Origin: Modicisalibacter luteus DSM 23508
GTDB taxonomy: Bacteria > Pseudomonadota > Gammaproteobacteria > Pseudomonadales > Halomonadaceae
Direction: 5' to 3'
DNA length: 64,000 nt
Assembly (NCBI RefSeq): GCF_000378505.1
Contig: NZ_KB900000.1
Location: 1-64,000, forward strand
Shown: piece by piece, positions 20,725 through 28,660 of the stretch
Layout of the letters: each line of letters opens with the position of its first letter
Position numbering within the stretch: the first letter of the stretch is position 1
Translations under genes and position numbers: made by a program
Notes under the pieces: model-generated
What the model saw: the letters and a program-made list of their open reading frames with translations, nothing else
What the model was told of the DNA's origin: nothing
Database searches by the model: none

Positions 20725-20741
20725 TGGCATGGGCGTTGCTT
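20725..20741 (+). promoter_or_regulatory. Sigma-54-type promoter (-24/-12)
   Basis: TGGCAT-N5-TTGCTT with GG at 20726-20727 and GC at 20738-20739, exactly ten bases apart, matches the sigma-54 consensus. It is divergent from the sigma-54 activator gene and points at a region without a protein gene. A transcript from it would start near 20752 and meet the hairpin at 20923-20950. That region also contains a perfect 9-bp hairpin (20815-20839). Confidence 0.5.
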
Positions 20742-20913
20742 ATAGATAGCTAGGTTTAACTATTGGGTAAGTGAAGTGCCATTGCTCGTGACAGAACACC
20801 ATCGGATCATCTCGGAAGAAGGCTCAGATTGCCTTCTTCTTGGCAGGGCTGCCTTGGATAAGCAGCTTCTGTCCGATCCGAATAGCGAGCACGCAGTGCG
20901 GGAGACCCATACC

Positions 20914-20950
20914 TATAAAAATAAAGCCCGGCCTGTTAGGGCCGGGCTTT
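20914..20950 (-). terminator. Terminator of the small RNA (probably bidirectional)
   Basis: A perfect 11-bp stem, AAAGCCCGGCC / GGCCGGGCTTT with a six-base loop. On the minus strand it is followed by ATTTTTAT. On the plus strand it has only four T, so it may also stop a transcript from the sigma-54-like promoter. Confidence 0.88.
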
Positions 20951-21082
20951 TCAGCGCAAGTTGCGCTGAGCAGCATCCTTGCATCCATGACGAGCGTCCT
21001 GCTCGTGCTTCCTTGGGTCATCAAGCGTCCTGCCTGGGTTCCTTTACGGCACGTCCTGTGCACGCCGCTTAATGTCTCATGT
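20914..21082 (-). ncRNA. Candidate CsrA-sequestering small RNA (CsrB/RsmYZ type)
   Basis: No credible protein is encoded here. Read on the minus strand, ~80 nt hold seven GGA motifs (complement positions 21054-56, 21040-42, 21028-30, 21010-12, 20997-99, 20984-86, 20976-78). Contexts such as CACAGGACGTG and CAAGGATGC resemble the CsrA binding consensus. Two GGA triplets lie in hairpin loops: GCAC-AGGAC-GTGC (21049-21061) and ACGAGC-AGGAC-GCTCGT (20990-21006). A third hairpin (20951-20969) precedes an 11-bp terminator. A -10-like TACAAT lies at 21094-21089 and a perfect GacA box upstream at 21143-21160. Such RNAs titrate CsrA. The 5' end is estimated; ends and expression are unproven. Confidence 0.75.
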
Positions 21083-21096
21083 TTACATATTGTAAG

Positions 21097-21114
21097 AGAT
21101 AACGTGAGTTATCT
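21097..21114. promoter_or_regulatory. AGATAAC palindrome between small RNA and csrA
   Basis: AGATAAC-GTGA-GTTATCT is a perfect 7-4-7 inverted repeat just upstream of the small-RNA -10 element. A half copy (AGATAAC at 21724-21730) occurs at the same distance from the second GacA box, so the element belongs to a duplicated promoter block. Confidence 0.4.
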
Positions 21115-21142
21115 TTTTGTGTACGAAAATGCCTCTAGCTTT

Positions 21143-21160
21143 TGTAAGAAAATGCTTACA
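21143..21160. promoter_or_regulatory. GacA-type upstream activating sequence
   Basis: TGTAAG-AAAATG-CTTACA is an exact match to the GacA box TGTAAG-N6-CTTACA known upstream of rsmX, rsmY and rsmZ genes. It lies ~60 bases upstream of the predicted small-RNA start and 65 bases upstream of csrA on the other strand, so a GacA/UvrY-type regulator could control both. Confidence 0.75.
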
Positions 21161-21225
21161 AGGCTGATGTGCCGTATGTTACGAGTCGCGGCGGCACGTC
21201 AGCCAATCGACTGAAGGGAATCAAT

Positions 21226-21453
21226 ATGCTCATTTTGTCTCGCCGGGTCGGTGAAACGATGATGATTGGTGACGATATCGCCGTTACCGTCTTGTCGGTA
21301 AAAGGAAACCAGGTACGTATTGGTATCAAGGCGCCAAAGGATGTGGCCGTTCATCGGGAAGAAATTTTCGAGCGGATTCAACAGGGGGGCGTAGCTCAAG
21401 AGCGGGATGAGGTTCAAGACGCTCCCGAACGGGTGTATGCCTTAGCTGAATGA
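21226..21453 (+). CDS. csrA: CsrA/RsmA carbon storage regulator (copy 1)
   Basis: A 75-residue CsrA with the core [26 protein letters not shown]-contact residues Leu4 and Arg44 ([13 protein letters not shown]) are conserved. It dimerises and binds GGA motifs in mRNA leaders to block or modulate translation. The ATG follows GAAGGGA; a longer frame from 21169 is not CsrA-like. Its C-terminal tail (after ~55) differs from copy 2. It is divergent from the candidate CsrA-titrating RNA across a GacA box, giving a compact feedback module. Confidence 0.96.
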   Translation: MLILSRRVGETMMIGDDIAVTVLSVKGNQVRIGIKAPKDVAVHREEIFERIQQGGVAQERDEVQDAPERVYALAE

Positions 21454-21544
21454 GGAAACGGTGGGCATGATGGGTAACGTCCTCGGAATTGCTTACTCAT
21501 GCATGCGGCGTTCGCAGGCCCGCATTTTAACTGCCACCTCCCAA

Positions 21545-21562
21545 GGGCGCTGATTAGCGCCC
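21545..21562. other. Hairpin in the csrA-csrA intergenic region
   Basis: GGGCGCT-GATT-AGCGCCC is a perfect 7-bp stem without a T-run on either strand. It may end the csrA transcript weakly, or be the vestigial terminator of a second minus-strand RNA. The rest of the 402-base gap (21454-21855) has no gene that I can support. Confidence 0.35.
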
Positions 21563-21768
21563 AGTAGTTTGACTACTCGATTCAAGCCCTCCCCTTGTCT
21601 GCCCAGGCAAAGCATTTGGCGCCCATATCAATAGGCGCTCGCCTTGTAGCAAACGTGTCTTGCCCTGATGCCGGAGCGCATCCTGTCTTTAGATACTCCC
21701 TCGATGGTTTTTTTGTAACAAAAAGATAACATAGGTTGTATACAGCTGTAGCTAATAACTACAGTTCG

Positions 21769-21786
21769 TGTAAGAAATAGATTACA
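21769..21786. promoter_or_regulatory. Second GacA-like box, upstream of csrA copy 2
   Basis: TGTAAG-AAATAG-ATTACA matches the GacA box at 11 of 12 positions. It lies 69 bases before the second csrA, nearly the same distance as the first box from the first csrA. An AGATAAC half palindrome at 21724 is also at the same relative distance. Confidence 0.6.
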
Positions 21787-21855
21787 GGGAAGGGCATTGC
21801 CCATACGGTTCGCAGGCAAGGCTTGAACATGCACTGTTTATTTACAGGGAACGAA

Positions 21856-22068
21856 ATGCTTATTTTGACGCGCAGGGTTGGCGAGACCTTGATGATTGGC
21901 GACGACATCACCGTGACCGTACTCGGAGTCAAGGGCAATCAGGTTCGCATCGGTATCAATGCGCCCAAGGATGTTGGCGTGCACCGCGAGGAAATCTATC
22001 GGCGCATCCAGCAGGAGTTCGAGAAAAGTGAAAGCCCTCTGGCGTTGGCAGAGGGCGAGAACGCCTGA
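21856..22068 (+). CDS. csrA: CsrA/RsmA carbon storage regulator (copy 2)
   Basis: A 70-residue paralogue, [56 protein letters not shown], with Leu4 and Arg44 retained. It starts at the ATG after CAGGGAACGAA; an in-frame ATG at 21823 gives a non-homologous extension. It lies 402 bases after copy 1 in the same orientation, and the upstream regions share a GacA box and an AGATAAC element at matching distances. This indicates duplication of gene plus promoter. Different tails may give different RNA affinities, as known for RsmA paralogues (inference). Confidence 0.96.
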   Translation: MLILTRRVGETLMIGDDITVTVLGVKGNQVRIGINAPKDVGVHREEIYRRIQQEFEKSESPLALAEGENA

Positions 22069-22087
22069 CGGTGAGGGCTGGAAGAAC

Positions 22088-22112
22088 ATGCCGCTACATA
22101 ATGTAGCGGCAT
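22088..22112. terminator. Hairpin between convergent csrA and TRAP binding protein genes
   Basis: ATGCCGCTACA-TAA-TGTAGCGGCAT is a perfect 11-bp stem midway between the two convergent stop codons. T-runs are weak on both sides, so termination efficiency is uncertain. Confidence 0.55.
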
Positions 22113-22129
22113 TGCTGTGAAGGGATTGC

Positions 22130-23140
22130 TCAGGCCTGGCATTCCTGGCTAAGTCGCATGGCTTCATCATAGAGGGGCTGTGCCTTGCCACCGACTTCCG
22201 TCAGATAGGTGTCGATGGTTTCCTTCAAGACGGGGCCCCACTGGGGATCCTCCAGTGGCGCTTCCACAGCCAGGAATTCGTGACCGGCATCGACGGCTTC
22301 CTGGCGGCCCTGCTCAATGAGCTTGTCGTAGACGGCGGCGGCTTTCATTGACCACTCCATGCCGCTGTGCTCGTCGATCACCTCCTTCAGATGCTCAGGC
22401 AGTTCCTCGTAACGCTCCTGATTCATGGTTGCGACCAGAGACAGGTCGTAGAGCGGCACTTCAGTGTGGTAGCGGGTCTGTTCATTGAGACGAAACGTTT
22501 TCATGGCTTCCCAGTTGAAGCTAAGGCCATCGAGTACGCCGCGTTGCATCGAGGTGAATACATCCGGTGCCGGCATCCCCACTGCCTGCGCCCCCAGTCG
22601 GGTCATCATGTCACCAACGACTGATGTCGGCCGACGCATCCGCATCCCGGCCATGTCCTCGGGGTTCTCGATCAGCTTCTGCTTGGTATGCAGGTAACCG
22701 GGACCGGTGGTGAACATGAACAGGACGTGCGAGTCCCGGTATTCTTCATCCAGCGCGCCCTGATCATAAAGCGATTGCAGGATGCACGAGCCCTGCTTGC
22801 TGCTATGGGAAACGCCGGGAAGCTCGACCACCTGCGTCAGAGGGAAACGACCAGAGTTATAGCCCTGGGCTGTCGAACCGACATCAGCAATCCCCTCGAC
22901 GGCGCTTTGGTAGGTCTGGTCGGACTTCGCCAGTGTCTGGCCGGGGAAGACCTGAACCTTGAGTTCACCATTCGAGGCTTCTTCCACGCTCTTTGCCCAG
23001 GCCTGGAACAATTCCTTGTCGATCAGCGACCCGCCAGGCCAGACATGCGCTAGGCGCAGCACCTCGTTGGCCTGTGACAGGGCAGGGGTTGCAGCCACGG
23101 TCAGGCCCATGGCCAGGCCGATTATTGTCGTTCTCATCAT
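22130..23140 (-). CDS. TRAP substrate-binding protein (orphan DctP, van operon)
   Basis: A 336-residue DctP paralogue with a signal peptide (MRTTIIGLAMGLTVAATPALSQA) and the same motifs as the other two copies (VLRLAHVWPGGSLIDKE, QGYNSGRFPLTQVVELPG, MRMRRPTSVVGDM, MQRGVLDGLSFNWEAM). The start may be either of two adjacent ATGs. It lies 78 bases downstream of vanB on the same strand and is probably expressed with vanAB, which makes vanillate or a related methoxyaromatic acid the likely ligand (inference). No DctQM genes are adjacent. Confidence 0.9.
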   Translation of the reverse strand: MMRTTIIGLAMGLTVAATPALSQANEVLRLAHVWPGGSLIDKELFQAWAKSVEEASNGELKVQVFPGQTLAKSDQTYQSAVEGIADVGSTAQGYNSGRFPLTQVVELPGVSHSSKQGSCILQSLYDQGALDEEYRDSHVLFMFTTGPGYLHTKQKLIENPEDMAGMRMRRPTSVVGDMMTRLGAQAVGMPAPDVFTSMQRGVLDGLSFNWEAMKTFRLNEQTRYHTEVPLYDLSLVATMNQERYEELPEHLKEVIDEHSGMEWSMKAAAVYDKLIEQGRQEAVDAGHEFLAVEAPLEDPQWGPVLKETIDTYLTEVGGKAQPLYDEAMRLSQECQA

Positions 23141-23218
23141 CTCGATCTCTTGTGTTGTTGTGATGTGGCGTACTGCAGGGGCAAAACTGTCGGGGAGAGC
23201 CCGACAAACTAGTGATAT

Positions 23219-24187
23219 TTACAGGTCGAGTACCAGCGTCTTGCTCTTGGCGCGTGAGCAGCAAGGAGTGAACTGATCGTTGGCGGCGTGCTCCTCATCG
23301 TCGAGGTAGAGGTCGCGGTGGTCGGGTTCCCCTTCGAGTACTCGCGTCAGGCAGGTGCCGCAGACGCCCTGTTCGCAGGAGACCATGATTTCGACGCCGT
23401 TTTCGCTGAGCACTTCATAGACGGTCTTGTCCTTGGGCACGGTGAAGGAGGCGCCGCTACTGGCGATCTTCACCTCGAAGCTCTCATCGTCCTCGCTGTC
23501 CTGAACCGCACCGGTAAAGTACTCGGTATGCAGTTGGGAGGCTGGCCAGCCCTGCGCCTTGCAGGTGGACAGTACATGATCGATGAAGCCGCTGGGGCCG
23601 CAGACATAGATGTGCGTGTCTTTGTCCGGCTCGGCAACCAGCGAGGCAACATCCAGGTTACCGGCCTCTGGCTGATCGTCGTGGTAGAAATGGACGTGCT
23701 CGGCGTAGTCACTCTGTTGTATGCGGTCGACGAACGCCATGCGGTCACGGGATCGGGCGCAATAGTGCATCTCGAAGTGGGCATGGGTATGCGCCAGTCG
23801 TTCGGCCATGCACAAGATCGGTGTGACTCCGATGCCGCCAGCGAAAAGCAGGGTGCGTGGCGATGGCTCGAGGGGGAAGTGGTTCTTGGGTGCGCTGATC
23901 TGCAGCAGGTCGCCCTCCTGAACGTCATCGTGCATGCCCGTCGAGCCACCTCGCGACGCAGGTTCGCGGAGTACCGCGATCCGGTACCGGTCGCGCTCCT
24001 CGGGATGGTTGCATAGCGAATACTGACGTACCAGGCCGTCCTTGATCCGTACATCGACATGTGCACCTGCGCTGAACGCGGGGAGAGGACGACCATGCGG
24101 GTCCGCCAATTCGAAACTGACGATGTCCTCGGCCTCTTGGGTCTTCTTCGTGACCCGCACAAATAGGGAAAGCGTACTGTTGCTCAT
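23219..24187 (-). CDS. vanB: Vanillate O-demethylase reductase subunit
   Basis: A 322-residue class IA oxygenase reductase. The flavin domain has RQYSLCN, the NAD domain GGIGVTPIL, and a C-terminal plant-type 2Fe-2S domain has CEQGVCGTC with a fourth Cys in FTPCCS. It moves electrons from NADH to VanA. It lies 87 bases downstream of vanA in the same transcript. Confidence 0.94.
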   Translation of the reverse strand: MSNSTLSLFVRVTKKTQEAEDIVSFELADPHGRPLPAFSAGAHVDVRIKDGLVRQYSLCNHPEERDRYRIAVLREPASRGGSTGMHDDVQEGDLLQISAPKNHFPLEPSPRTLLFAGGIGVTPILCMAERLAHTHAHFEMHYCARSRDRMAFVDRIQQSDYAEHVHFYHDDQPEAGNLDVASLVAEPDKDTHIYVCGPSGFIDHVLSTCKAQGWPASQLHTEYFTGAVQDSEDDESFEVKIASSGASFTVPKDKTVYEVLSENGVEIMVSCEQGVCGTCLTRVLEGEPDHRDLYLDDEEHAANDQFTPCCSRAKSKTLVLDL

Positions 24188-24274
24188 CGCTCAAATCCTG
24201 TCCGGCGCCAGGCCGGTCCGTGTTCTGTCACGGACGACACGCTGTCGTGCCGTCCGCCATCGGTCAGAGGGGAA

Positions 24275-25330
24275 TTAGCTGGCCACCGCGGTGTCGGCCG
24301 ACGATGTCGCTTCTTCCTTGAGCAGGCGGTCAATGATGCGTCGTGCCTGGACTCCGCCGCCGTCGATATTGAGCTTGAGTAACTGACGGTCGGCGTACTT
24401 GAGCAGGTTGCGCTGCTGAGACTCGAGCATGTCCAGGTCTTCTGCGAAAATCTTGCCCTGACCTTCACGAATGCGGTCGGTAAGGGCCTGGTCCTGCGGA
24501 TTGAAATTGCGTGCCATGCCCCAGAAGTACCAAATCGACGTCTCGGTCTCGGGCGTAATGAAGTCGACCACGATGCTTGAGGCCTTGAACTCGGCCGGGG
24601 CGTCGTACCCTCCCTTGCCGGCATGTGCCACACCGACTTCGATCATCACGTGACTGGGCGGGGTGAAGCGGCAGATCTGCCAACGATCCACGGGTACGTC
24701 ATCGGCCAGGTTGTTGCCGCGCAGCGCTGCCTGCCAGAAGGGCGGGGCAGAGATGTTTTCCATATATCGGCTGGTAATGACCTCATCGCCGTTGACCTTG
24801 GTCTCTGGCGCCGCCTCCTCTATCTCGGGCTGGCCGATGCTCGACGCATGCACATAGGTCTCGTGTGTCAGATCCATGAGATTATCGACCATCAGCCGGT
24901 AATCGCATTGAACGTGATAGAGACCGCCGCCATAGGCCCAGTCGGGGTTGTTGGCCCAGTGGAGCTCGGGGATCTTGTCGGGATCGGCCAAGGTGGCATC
25001 GCCGGTCCACACCCAGATGAAACCGTGGCGCTCGACGACTGGGTAGGCGCGAATGCTAGGGAATCCACGCACACGCTGGCCGGGCATGCTGGAACACTTG
25101 CCGTCACATCCCATCTCCAGGCCATGGTAGCCGCAGACCAGCTGGCCGTTGCGTACGAAACCCAACGACAATGGTGCCCCGCGGTGGGGACAGAAATCCT
25201 CGACCGCGGCGACCTTGCCTTGTTCGGCACGGAAGAACACGATCTGTTCATTGCAGATGGTACGGCCGAGCGGCTTGCCATCGATCTCGTCGGGTGTGCA
25301 GGCGACGTACCAGGTATTCTTGGGAAACAT
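24275..25330 (-). CDS. vanA: Vanillate O-demethylase oxygenase subunit
   Basis: A 351-residue Rieske non-heme iron oxygenase. The Rieske cluster is bound by Cys47, His49, Cys66 and His69 (CPHRG...CGYHG); the mononuclear iron site is in NLMDLTHETYVH. It demethylates vanillate to protocatechuate and formaldehyde. The start at 25330 follows GAGGATATT; the frame is open upstream but non-homologous and would cover a VanR operator. It is divergent from vanR. Confidence 0.94.
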   Translation of the reverse strand: MFPKNTWYVACTPDEIDGKPLGRTICNEQIVFFRAEQGKVAAVEDFCPHRGAPLSLGFVRNGQLVCGYHGLEMGCDGKCSSMPGQRVRGFPSIRAYPVVERHGFIWVWTGDATLADPDKIPELHWANNPDWAYGGGLYHVQCDYRLMVDNLMDLTHETYVHASSIGQPEIEEAAPETKVNGDEVITSRYMENISAPPFWQAALRGNNLADDVPVDRWQICRFTPPSHVMIEVGVAHAGKGGYDAPAEFKASSIVVDFITPETETSIWYFWGMARNFNPQDQALTDRIREGQGKIFAEDLDMLESQQRNLLKYADRQLLKLNIDGGGVQARRIIDRLLKEEATSSADTAVAS

Positions 25331-25368
25331 GGCAATATCCTCATCAGCGGGTCGGTTGTTTGTCGTTA

Positions 25369-25378
25369 TTGGATCCAA
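25369..25378. promoter_or_regulatory. VanR operator candidate 1
   Basis: The perfect palindrome TTGGATCCAA lies 39 bases before vanA, in an ATTGGATCCAAAG context. It recurs 52 bases away. The pair, in the vanA-vanR gap, is typical of FadR-type GntR operators. Confidence 0.75.
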
Positions 25379-25420
25379 AGTTAAGTTCTATGGCGGGTTT
25401 CTGGTCAAGTTATGCTTTAG

Positions 25421-25430
25421 TTGGATCCAA
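25421..25430. promoter_or_regulatory. VanR operator candidate 2
   Basis: A second TTGGATCCAA, 52 bases (about five helical turns) from the first and ~45 bases before vanR. It supports autoregulation plus vanA repression. Near matches (TGGATCCCAA) at 26143 and 26182 lie at the end of vanR and are of unknown meaning. Confidence 0.75.
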
Positions 25431-25474
25431 AGCCTTTTGTTTCTTTCATGTCTCGGATAACACAGGGAAAACGG

Positions 25475-26170
25475 GTGAGTAAGGGCAATACGAGTGTCGT
25501 GGCAAGTCTGCGAAAACTGATCAGTGAAGGGCGCTATCCCCCTGGTGACCGCATTGCCGAATTGCATGTGGCAGAGCATCTCGGGGTGTCACGCACGCCT
25601 GTGCGCTTGGCGTTTCGTACCCTGGAGCAGGAGGGTCTGTTGCAGCGTGCCGGCAAGCGTGGCTATCGGGTGCGCGAATTCACCGAAACGGATGTGTTAT
25701 GTGCGCTCGAAGTCAGGGGAGTACTGGAGGGGCTCGCCGCCCGCCGCCTGGCCGAACAAGGACTGACGGAAGAGGTCGAGGTACATCTGGCGCAGTGCAT
25801 CGAGGACGGCCGTGAGTTGTTAGCCAAAGGCTACCTGGACAAGGATGACGTGACTCGCTGGAGCGAGATCAACGAAACTTTTCATACAACCATTGTTGAG
25901 TCCACGGGCAGCTTGGTAATCGCCGACGCCATCGGGCGCAACAACCATCTTCCGTTCGCCTCGGCGGATTCGATCATTATCGACACCGACGCATTGGATC
26001 GCGAATACCGCAAGCTCTACTTCGCCCAGATGCAGCACCAGACGGTGTTCCAGGCACTTCGGCTGGGCGAGAGCGCGCGCGCCGAAATGCTGATGCGCGA
26101 ACACGCCTATATCGGAATGCGTTATGGCGAGCTGCTGGATCTGGATCCCAATGGGGCATCAACGGGCTGA
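25475..26170 (+). CDS. vanR: GntR-family (FCD) repressor, VanR type
   Basis: About 231 residues. A winged HTH (LRKLISEGRYPPGDRIAELHVAEHLGVSRTPVRLAFRTLEQEGLL) is followed by an all-helical FCD effector domain with metal-site residues (HTTIVESTGS, EHAYIGMRYGELL). VanR represses vanAB until vanillate binds. The start at GTG 25475 is preferred (AGGGA six bases ahead); ATG 25448 and TTG 25421 are in frame, but 25421 lies on an operator. Confidence 0.88.
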   Translation: MSKGNTSVVASLRKLISEGRYPPGDRIAELHVAEHLGVSRTPVRLAFRTLEQEGLLQRAGKRGYRVREFTETDVLCALEVRGVLEGLAARRLAEQGLTEEVEVHLAQCIEDGRELLAKGYLDKDDVTRWSEINETFHTTIVESTGSLVIADAIGRNNHLPFASADSIIIDTDALDREYRKLYFAQMQHQTVFQALRLGESARAEMLMREHAYIGMRYGELLDLDPNGASTG

Positions 26171-26196
26171 TCGGATCGTTTTGGATCCCAACGGCA

Positions 26197-27075
26197 TCAT
26201 TGCCGTTGGCGAAACGCCTTGGGCGAATCGCCGGTGTGGCGCTTGAAGAAGCGCGTGAAGTAGGCCGGCTCGGAGAAGCCCAGGGCATCCGATACCTGGC
26301 TGATCGTCATGTTGGTGTAGGTCAGTTGGCGCTTGGCCTCGAGTAGCAGACGCTCATGGAGCAGTTGGAGAGCGCTGCGTCCGGCAAGGCGTCGGCAAAG
26401 GGTATTGAGGTGGGCGCTGGTCATGCCCAGGCGCGAGGCCAGCGACTCGATGGTGGGCTGCTCGGCATAGTGCGCATCAATCAAGGCCTGAAAGCGCTGC
26501 AGGTGATCCTGTCCCTTGTCGTGGCGGCGGGCAAGGATTGGCCGACGACGCTCGGCACGCCGGGCGACATGTACGGCCAACGCCTGGATCAGGGCATGCA
26601 AGAGCGGATCGCGGCCTTCGGCAGGGCGCCGATACTCGGTGTCTATCTGCATGACCAGGGCGGTGATTGCTTCAGCCTCCGGCTGATCGGCAAGGGGATA
26701 GTGGGCGGCGCGGCCGAGTACCTCGCCCAACTGTTCCAATTGATCGCTCAGGTAACCGGCCAGTGGCTGGGCCAGGGTTATGATGTGGCCGCCGATGTCC
26801 TTCGAGAAGTGAAACCCATGGATGGTCATGGCCGGCACAGCGATGAGCAGCGGTCCCTTCAGGTGACGGTCCGTGCCTTCCAGGTGCAGCGTTACCTCGC
26901 CGTCGCGGATATGCAGCAGGTGCAGCAGGTCGGCATGGCGATGGGGGCGGATGTGCCAATCGTGCAACCGGCTGCGATCGGCGATCGATTCGCAGTGCAG
27001 CAGGTCGGGCGTCGGCCAGTGGCGGGTTTCGCCGTACAGCTTGAAGACGGGAACCGCTGTCTGCCTGGTTTCCAT
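26197..27075 (-). CDS. pobR: AraC-family activator of pobA, PobR type
   Basis: A 292-residue AraC/XylS protein. An N-terminal cupin sensor (VPVFKLYGETRHWPTPDLLHCESI, IRPHRHADLLHLLHI) is followed by two HTH motifs (IESLASRLGMTSAHLNTLCRRLAG and ISQVSDALGFSEPAYFTRFFKRHTGDSPKAFR). Such PobR proteins activate pobA with 4-hydroxybenzoate. The start at 27075 has GGGGA upstream; the long upstream extension of the frame has the composition of a shadow of pobA. It is divergent from pobA across 184 bases. Confidence 0.9.
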   Translation of the reverse strand: METRQTAVPVFKLYGETRHWPTPDLLHCESIADRSRLHDWHIRPHRHADLLHLLHIRDGEVTLHLEGTDRHLKGPLLIAVPAMTIHGFHFSKDIGGHIITLAQPLAGYLSDQLEQLGEVLGRAAHYPLADQPEAEAITALVMQIDTEYRRPAEGRDPLLHALIQALAVHVARRAERRRPILARRHDKGQDHLQRFQALIDAHYAEQPTIESLASRLGMTSAHLNTLCRRLAGRSALQLLHERLLLEAKRQLTYTNMTISQVSDALGFSEPAYFTRFFKRHTGDSPKAFRQRQ

Positions 27076-27187
27076 GATGATTCCCCAGTGCGAGCCATGC
27101 CCAGTGGGGCGAGCATAGACCAAAGTCGTGCGCTTATCTTGGTTATGTCCAAGTTTGCTTGAGGATTTTGCCTTATTTGGGGCGATG

Positions 27188-28444
<1,257 letters not shown>

Positions 28445-28481
28445 TCGACGACTTATCCTGACTCTGACAGTGCTCTCCTTG

Positions 28482-28513
28482 ACCCGCCCGGTTTTGTCCC
28501 GGCGGGTTTTTTT
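28482..28513 (+). terminator. Rho-independent terminator after pobA
   Basis: ACCCGCC pairs with GGCGGGT, with an internal GG/CC pair, followed by seven T. Confidence 0.88.
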
Positions 28514-28660
28514 ACAGGCTGTTAGTTTGCAGGTTCCTCGGCAGCGCTGTAGTAAGCCGGCTGAAGTGACCACGCCGATGAGGAGCCGAGCCGAGCCTTG
28601 GCTCTGCGCCGGGCATGACGTATGGTCATCGGCCCAGAGTCCACGGCTATTCACCATGTC

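Noticed and set aside
20824-20910. Short minus-strand frame starting MGLPHCVLAIRIG and ending AKKKAI just after the small-RNA terminator
   Set aside because: 28 residues with no clear Shine-Dalgarno sequence; cannot be separated from chance.
20776-21214. Several 79-124 residue frames over the small-RNA region, both strands
   Set aside because: They overlap each other and a perfect terminator, lack ribosome sites and show no family motifs. The GGA and hairpin pattern explains the region better.
26188-26209. Perfect repeat CCAACGGCA-TCAT-TGCCGTTGG between vanR and pobR as a terminator
   Set aside because: It overlaps the pobR stop codon and has no T-run on either strand, so it is not a canonical terminator.
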